The notes under the pieces are model-generated. The model searched no databases. It had not been told where the DNA came from and saw nothing but the letters and a program-made list of their open reading frames with translations. This document shows, one piece after another, positions 59,146-64,000 of a stretch of DNA of 64,000 nucleotides (its first letter is position 1; the number at the start of each line of letters is the position of its first letter). Origin of the DNA: Zerene cesonia. Taxonomy: Eukaryota > Arthropoda > Insecta > Lepidoptera > Pieridae. Both the position numbers and the translations under genes were made by a program. Where the stretch lies: NCBI RefSeq assembly GCF_012273895.1, contig NC_052102.1, forward strand, positions 1,116,001 to 1,180,000, in the 5' to 3' direction.

Positions 59146-60365
59146 TTTTATATAATTATTTATATTGATACTACACGCAGGATTGTTTTAGCTAAACTTG
59201 GACGTTTCCCTCACAGTTGGATAGGACGATTCAGAAATATTTTAGGTTATTATTATTATTTTTTGTTTAATGTTTTAGTCAAAACTTAATAAATCGTTAG
59301 TTAATTCCGAACAAGTTTTTATTTAATTATTTTTTTGTGAAAACACGGCATTAATTTATCTAAATTATAAAATTACTAGAATATTTTTTGAAGTACGTAG
59401 CCGAGCCACAGTAATAATTCAAACATGGCTTATCATTTTCAACAAGCGCTTTTGGCTATGGTTTATTACAGACACATGTCCCATATGCTGGTTGACCTTA
59501 TTTGGCGCTATGGCGTGATTTGATTCATAAATTATTTTAATAGCTTCGAAAGTATTCATGTATGGTATAGAACATTATGTGATAGTTTATTGAAGTATTA
59601 AATTCATAAATATAATCAAATCAATCATAAATGATTTTATTTATGGATTTATTTAGACATGTAGATTTCCTATTTCTGTGAACAAATGTCAATAATGTAT
59701 AACTTTACGTCCTTCAAACGTTTTATTTTCATACATGTTTTAGGCTCAGTTATGAAAACGGTTCAAACAGACGGACGGAATAGTAGAAATTCTTCCAATA
59801 AAGCGAATGCCCTGGGCAATCAACTAAAAAGGAGCGCTACTATGTAGTTGCTAATTGCTATGCAATGTGATATATATGCTAAAATATAAGCTTTAATTGC
59901 AAGACAGTATTCGTTGAATCCGGATTTATGTTTGAGTTTACTAACCACGGCTAACGACACACCCAAACATAATGAACAATAATCGACAGATTCCCAAACT
60001 CAATGAGAATCTGACAATGAAACTAAAGCTGGTTATTAATTAGCGATAACCCAGTGAGATAGGGCGATCGAACAAAGATGGGAACATTACGGGGCTGGTG
60101 ATGAAAGCGGGACCGTGGGATGTCGTGTGACCGAGATTGCTACCATGCCAAAGGTGTTCAAGCCAGAGTGAGAAAATGTTCCCTTGAAGGTCTGGAGGGT
60201 TCAAGTAAACTTATTTGCCAAAGACAAGCCCAAACCTTGTAGTACTAAATGAAATTAAACGTTAACTGTGTACCACATAGAGGCGAACTAAACATGTTAT
60301 TAAGATATAAAAACTACGATACGCGTTTCTGAACGAATATATTCAACGAGCAATGTTTTTCAACA

Positions 60366-60368
<3 letters not shown>

Positions 60369-60403
<35 letters not shown>
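60369..60403. repeat. (TA)n microsatellite
   Basis: About 17 uninterrupted TA units. Confidence 0.95.
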
Positions 60404-60407
<4 letters not shown>

Positions 60408-62821
60408 TTTTTGAATATCAGACAACAAAAGAACAGATAATATAATACTTTACTATGCAATAATATTCAAATACATTATGCTAAAAGAAATACGCCAGGA
60501 TATTAAAATCACAATTATGGTAATAAAAAAATCATAATAACTCCTACATATATATTTAAACGTACCGATTTGATTTTTTATCAATACCTTATCCGAAATA
60601 TAGGTCTGTTACAACGCTGGCAGCTAACATAATTTCAAAATGGCAAAAGGACGTGGGAAGAACTTTATTGCGTCCATAATCCACGTTTGGATAATTGCCA
60701 AACGGTTACTTGAAGATAAGGGGAGTAAATATTGGTTATTGATGAAATATCATTGAGCACACACAGGCTTCCTGTACGGGAGCTTTGGGGAAGATATCCT
60801 ATGTGACAGTTATTTTGCTAGTGTGACTTATAAAAGTGTGTGTATGTGTGTGTTAAAATAAATGAATATTCTTTCTTCTTCTTTCTTTCTAAATGATCTT
60901 CGCCGTGGATATAAAAGCTATTTGGGATTGTTTGAATTTGTTAATTGCCTTCTAACGTTTTTACATATTCTACGTAAATAGCGCGATCTCGGCAGGTTAG
61001 TGTGACGTCATAAAGCAATACTACTTCCAGTATGGGAAGAAATGTAGGTCATTATGCGCCATCGCCTTTATAATTACAAATGAGTTGAGGGAAACTCACT
61101 GGATTTAGTACTGCTTTAAGATTCCACATCTTAGATCTTGACACACCATAATCTTTGGATACTCGAAAGGGATAAGATTGGTGGCCTTTGCTGAAAGAAA
61201 CTTATTTTTTTAACATTACATTTAAATTAAAATCCTATTAAAAATTAATCATTACAATAATAAATAGAATAACGTATGGACAATTTGTCTTTCCCAATGT
61301 AATTGCCTATCTATACACGGATCAGTGATTAATTTTTCATACAGTCAAATTATATCTCATATTTCCCAGACATTAAGCTTATTATGTTCGAGTTTCCGTC
61401 ATTACTGTGAAAGTAAAACTCAGAGAAAGGCAATTAAAATGGTTCACAAGGTTAATATTGTAGTGGCTGTAATTAGAGAGCAATATTGTTTGCGTCCAAG
61501 ATTTCATTCACTTTCAACTGAATTCAGAGATAGATAATCGTTTTATTAACACAATAATTGTTGCTTGTGACGACCCTTCATAAATTGCATGCCAGTATGA
61601 AACAAAAAAATATGTTTGATGATTCTAGAAACTTCTTTGGTAATAAGTATGTCAATACATAGACAATACAGAAAAAGAAATAAAACAACTCAGCGGACGT
61701 ATACGTACGGACACATCAAATGTCAAAATCGAATCCAACCTCCGATAATCTATGAATAGGTATACAATTTTGAATATATATTTTTTTTTTATATAAGGAC
61801 AACCGTTTTTTGGTATCGGAACAAACTAGAATAAACCCATTTTTTTACCCGATTGTTTTAACAAAACTAGAATTTCAAAAAGAGATTGCCAGTTCGCTGT
61901 TTAGTTAATTCTTCGTAAATGCTTGTTTCTATGGTTAAAATAGATAAAGGTCCCTAGTTGAGTATTAAATAAACATTAGTAAGAGGAAAACCATAATAAC
62001 AAAATAAACAATGTTAGCAAGTAAAACTATTGCTTTGCCACACACGTAGTGACTGATTATACTCTATACTCTATAGGTACTAGTTATTAAGTAGAAGCTG
62101 TGTAATACACGCAAATTCAAATTTTAAAAGATGCTTCTGAAACTTTGATTTTAGAATAGTGTCATTGATTTTTTTTTTTTTTTGTTTACCAGTTTCAAAA
62201 TTTTAGAATCGTGTATATAAAAAATATGGAGATATTTTTTTTTACTATTCATGGCAGTTAAAGTATTCACTTGAAATTGAATAAATAAAAAATAAATCAA
62301 TTTTCTAAGAATTTCTCAATGCCGTGGGTGTTTCCTTAGCTTTTAGACATTCAGCCAAATTTCACAAACCTCGTTAAATCAACTCGTATTGGCTAACCTA
62401 TTGTACACATTTAGTCTGTTATTAGCATTGCAATGCGGGGCCATTAATTCGACCGATTCACTATTACTAACCGTCGGTTATTATTTATCGGTTGAGTGCA
62501 TTATGGCGCAATGCATCTGGACTTTTTATACGTAAAATATTGCTCATACTGATGCACTAATGTATGTGTATTTAGGAGTTAATATATAGCTGTTAGGATG
62601 AAGTGAAACGCTTTGTAGCACAATACTTTTTTCAAGATTCGACTCGACATACGACAGAATATCAGTAATAGAAATCAAGTAAGGTTTGGAGTTCAAAAGT
62701 ATATAGTGATTCTATGAGAGCTTTGATAAAATGGGCGGCAGCGCTAAGCATCAGGAGCATCAGCTTAGCATCACCCCTTCAGCTCCATTGCCGACGATGA
62801 CATGAAAAAAATCTTACTCAC

Positions 62822-62964
62822 CGTCCTATTAGACAGGTCTCCAACCGAGTCGTGCCGGTGCTCCAGGCTGCCGAGGCTGCAGCAGGACGCGGAGGACGAC
62901 AGGCTGACGGAGTCGGCGCGGGCGCGGTGCGGCGACACCGCCACGTGTTTCAACATGCCGTTAC
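62822..62964 (-). CDS. rau: Upstream Ser-rich exon, probably of the rau-like gene
   Basis: 143 nt, acceptor ATCCCCAG, donor GTGAGT, two leading bases then 47 codons: NGMLKHVAVSPHRARADSVS, LSSSASCCSLGSLEHRHDSV, GDLSNRT. The end phase (0) fits the acceptor of RA domain 1, giving ...SNRT|TTIKVY, across an intron of about 25 kb. The strong codon bias and Ser clusters support a real exon. It could belong to another minus-strand gene; an in-frame ATG (third codon) means it could also be a first exon. Confidence 0.6.
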
Positions 62965-64000
62965 CTGGGGATAATCATGTTAGGTAATATCTCTTTAGAC
63001 TAGAGAGCTGTGGGCTTCGCCCGTGGTGCGTATAGCCCATATAGCCTATGTCACTCAGTGGAGATGCGGATTTATAATGGTGAAAGAATTTTATTTATTA
63101 CTAGCTGCGCGCCGCGGTTTCACCCGCGTAAGTCCGTATCCCGTAGGAATATCGGGATAAAAAGTTGCCTATATGTTATTCCAGTTGTCCAGCTACCTAC
63201 TTGCCAAATACAGATATAGAAAAACAAATGATTCCTCTCTATAATATTACTAAATATTAATTTACAATTAATATATTTTAATGTATTTTCCCCAAATACA
63301 TTTTAATGTAATAAACTGTGTCTGTAATCTTGGGAATTACAGAAGTACAGATGTGACCTGTGGCATTACATGTTTTAATGTCTCGAAAAAAAAACAAAAT
63401 ACAAGGAAAACTGTTCAAAATTTAATTTTCACATAAAACAGAACCACAAACGCTTAGTATCAAATTTGGACACAACTAAATTTTAACAATTTTCATACCG
63501 CTCGAGGATTACGCATTATTTATCCTTTAGTATCTTAAAGTTAATTAATTTTCAATATTTATTTAGCATATCCCTGATGTTTTCAATTACTCTGCAACCG
63601 AGTTAAGTCAATATTATCGCACGTGCTCTTCCAAACGCTTTTGTTTGTTTAGAACTTAGGCCTGACCGGTTCTGAGAAAGGCCTACCTGATTGTGGTCAT
63701 TTAGGAGGCCTAAGGGTTGTTTGGTGTTAAGTGTGAAATATCTTAGCTCAATTTATATTTATAAATAAGTTGTGTTTTGCGGTTGTATTTAGATATTTGA
63801 AATTTAATGAGAAAACATACATCCTTATTCGATATAACCTTTTGCAAGCGGCTTCTTGGCGTTATATTCGGAGTAGTTTAATATATATTATTACACACAT
63901 AAGCCTTACTCTTGAATCACTAAATTTATTTATAAAAACCTGATCAAAATCCATTGTGCAGTTTTAAAAATCTAAGCATACGTACAGACAGACAAATGTG
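62965..64000. other. Region upstream of the Ser-rich exon
   Basis: Composite repeat (63008-63209) and a family C copy running off the window end (63843-64000). No exon seen. Confidence 0.55.
63008..63209 (+). repeat. Composite of family B and family A repeats
   Basis: A truncated family B copy (63008-63093, GGGCTTCGCCCGTGGTGCG start) ends where a 5' fragment of family A begins (63101-63209). Confidence 0.75.

Larger units (their letters stand above)
49950..62821. other. Rest of the long rau-like intron
   Basis: AT-rich; repeats as listed, a CRE octamer with nearby AACATGGCGG (about 51,520-51,570), another CRE at 61013-61020, and a TA microsatellite. No further exon identified with confidence. 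Confidence 0.5.

Overview
The window is eukaryotic, almost certainly from a moth or butterfly (Lepidoptera). Small GC-rich exons with GT..AG borders sit in very AT-rich introns. About 200-bp interspersed repeats beginning CTAGCTGCGCCCCGCGGTTT and ending in TTATAATATTAGTAGGA recur on both strands. The encoded proteins are insect-like. Nearly all long open frames are chance or shadow frames; the real genes had to be assembled exon by exon from conserved peptide sequence, splice signals and phase.

Region 1 (about 4.2-28.9 kb, + strand): the voltage-gated calcium channel beta subunit gene (Ca-beta, CACNB family). I assembled 12 exons that join in phase. They comprise a conserved pre-SH3 exon, two exons carrying the SH3 domain, an optional 21-nt microexon in the HOOK linker, the guanylate-kinase-like domain, and two or more alternative C-terminal tails. 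There are up to three alternative first exons and a TATA-less Inr+DPE core promoter at about 10,644. The outstanding feature is a pair of tandem, equal-length (124 nt) exons at 21,011-21,283. They encode alternative versions of the same 41-residue GK segment and are separated by only 25 nt, the signature of mutually exclusive splicing. The basic/Tyr-rich C-terminal exon runs into a 1,000-N gap (26,238-27,237); its likely end is visible after the gap.

Region 2 (29.3-31.6 kb): a minus-strand LTR-retrotransposon remnant (C-terminal integrase reading frame, near-identical direct repeats, 8-bp flanking duplication) around a second 1,000-N gap. It lies between the tail-to-tail genes.

Region 3 (32.9-63 kb, - strand): a gene for a protein with two tandem Ras-association domains and a proline-rich tail, which I take to be the ortholog of Drosophila rau. 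It has four 3' exons including a local alternative first exon at 39.3 kb, and an upstream Ser-rich exon at 62.8 kb across an intron of about 25 kb. Nested in that intron on the opposite strand is a compact four-exon gene (47,993-49,903) for a small secreted six-cysteine Kazal-like protein of about 140 residues.

The rest is AT-rich intron and intergenic DNA with at least six families of short interspersed repeats, tRNA-derived SINEs, a TA microsatellite and several strong hairpins. Ca-beta acts at presynaptic and muscle calcium channels, Rau-type proteins act in Ras/RTK signalling, and the Kazal-like protein would be secreted. I see no functional link between the three genes beyond position.
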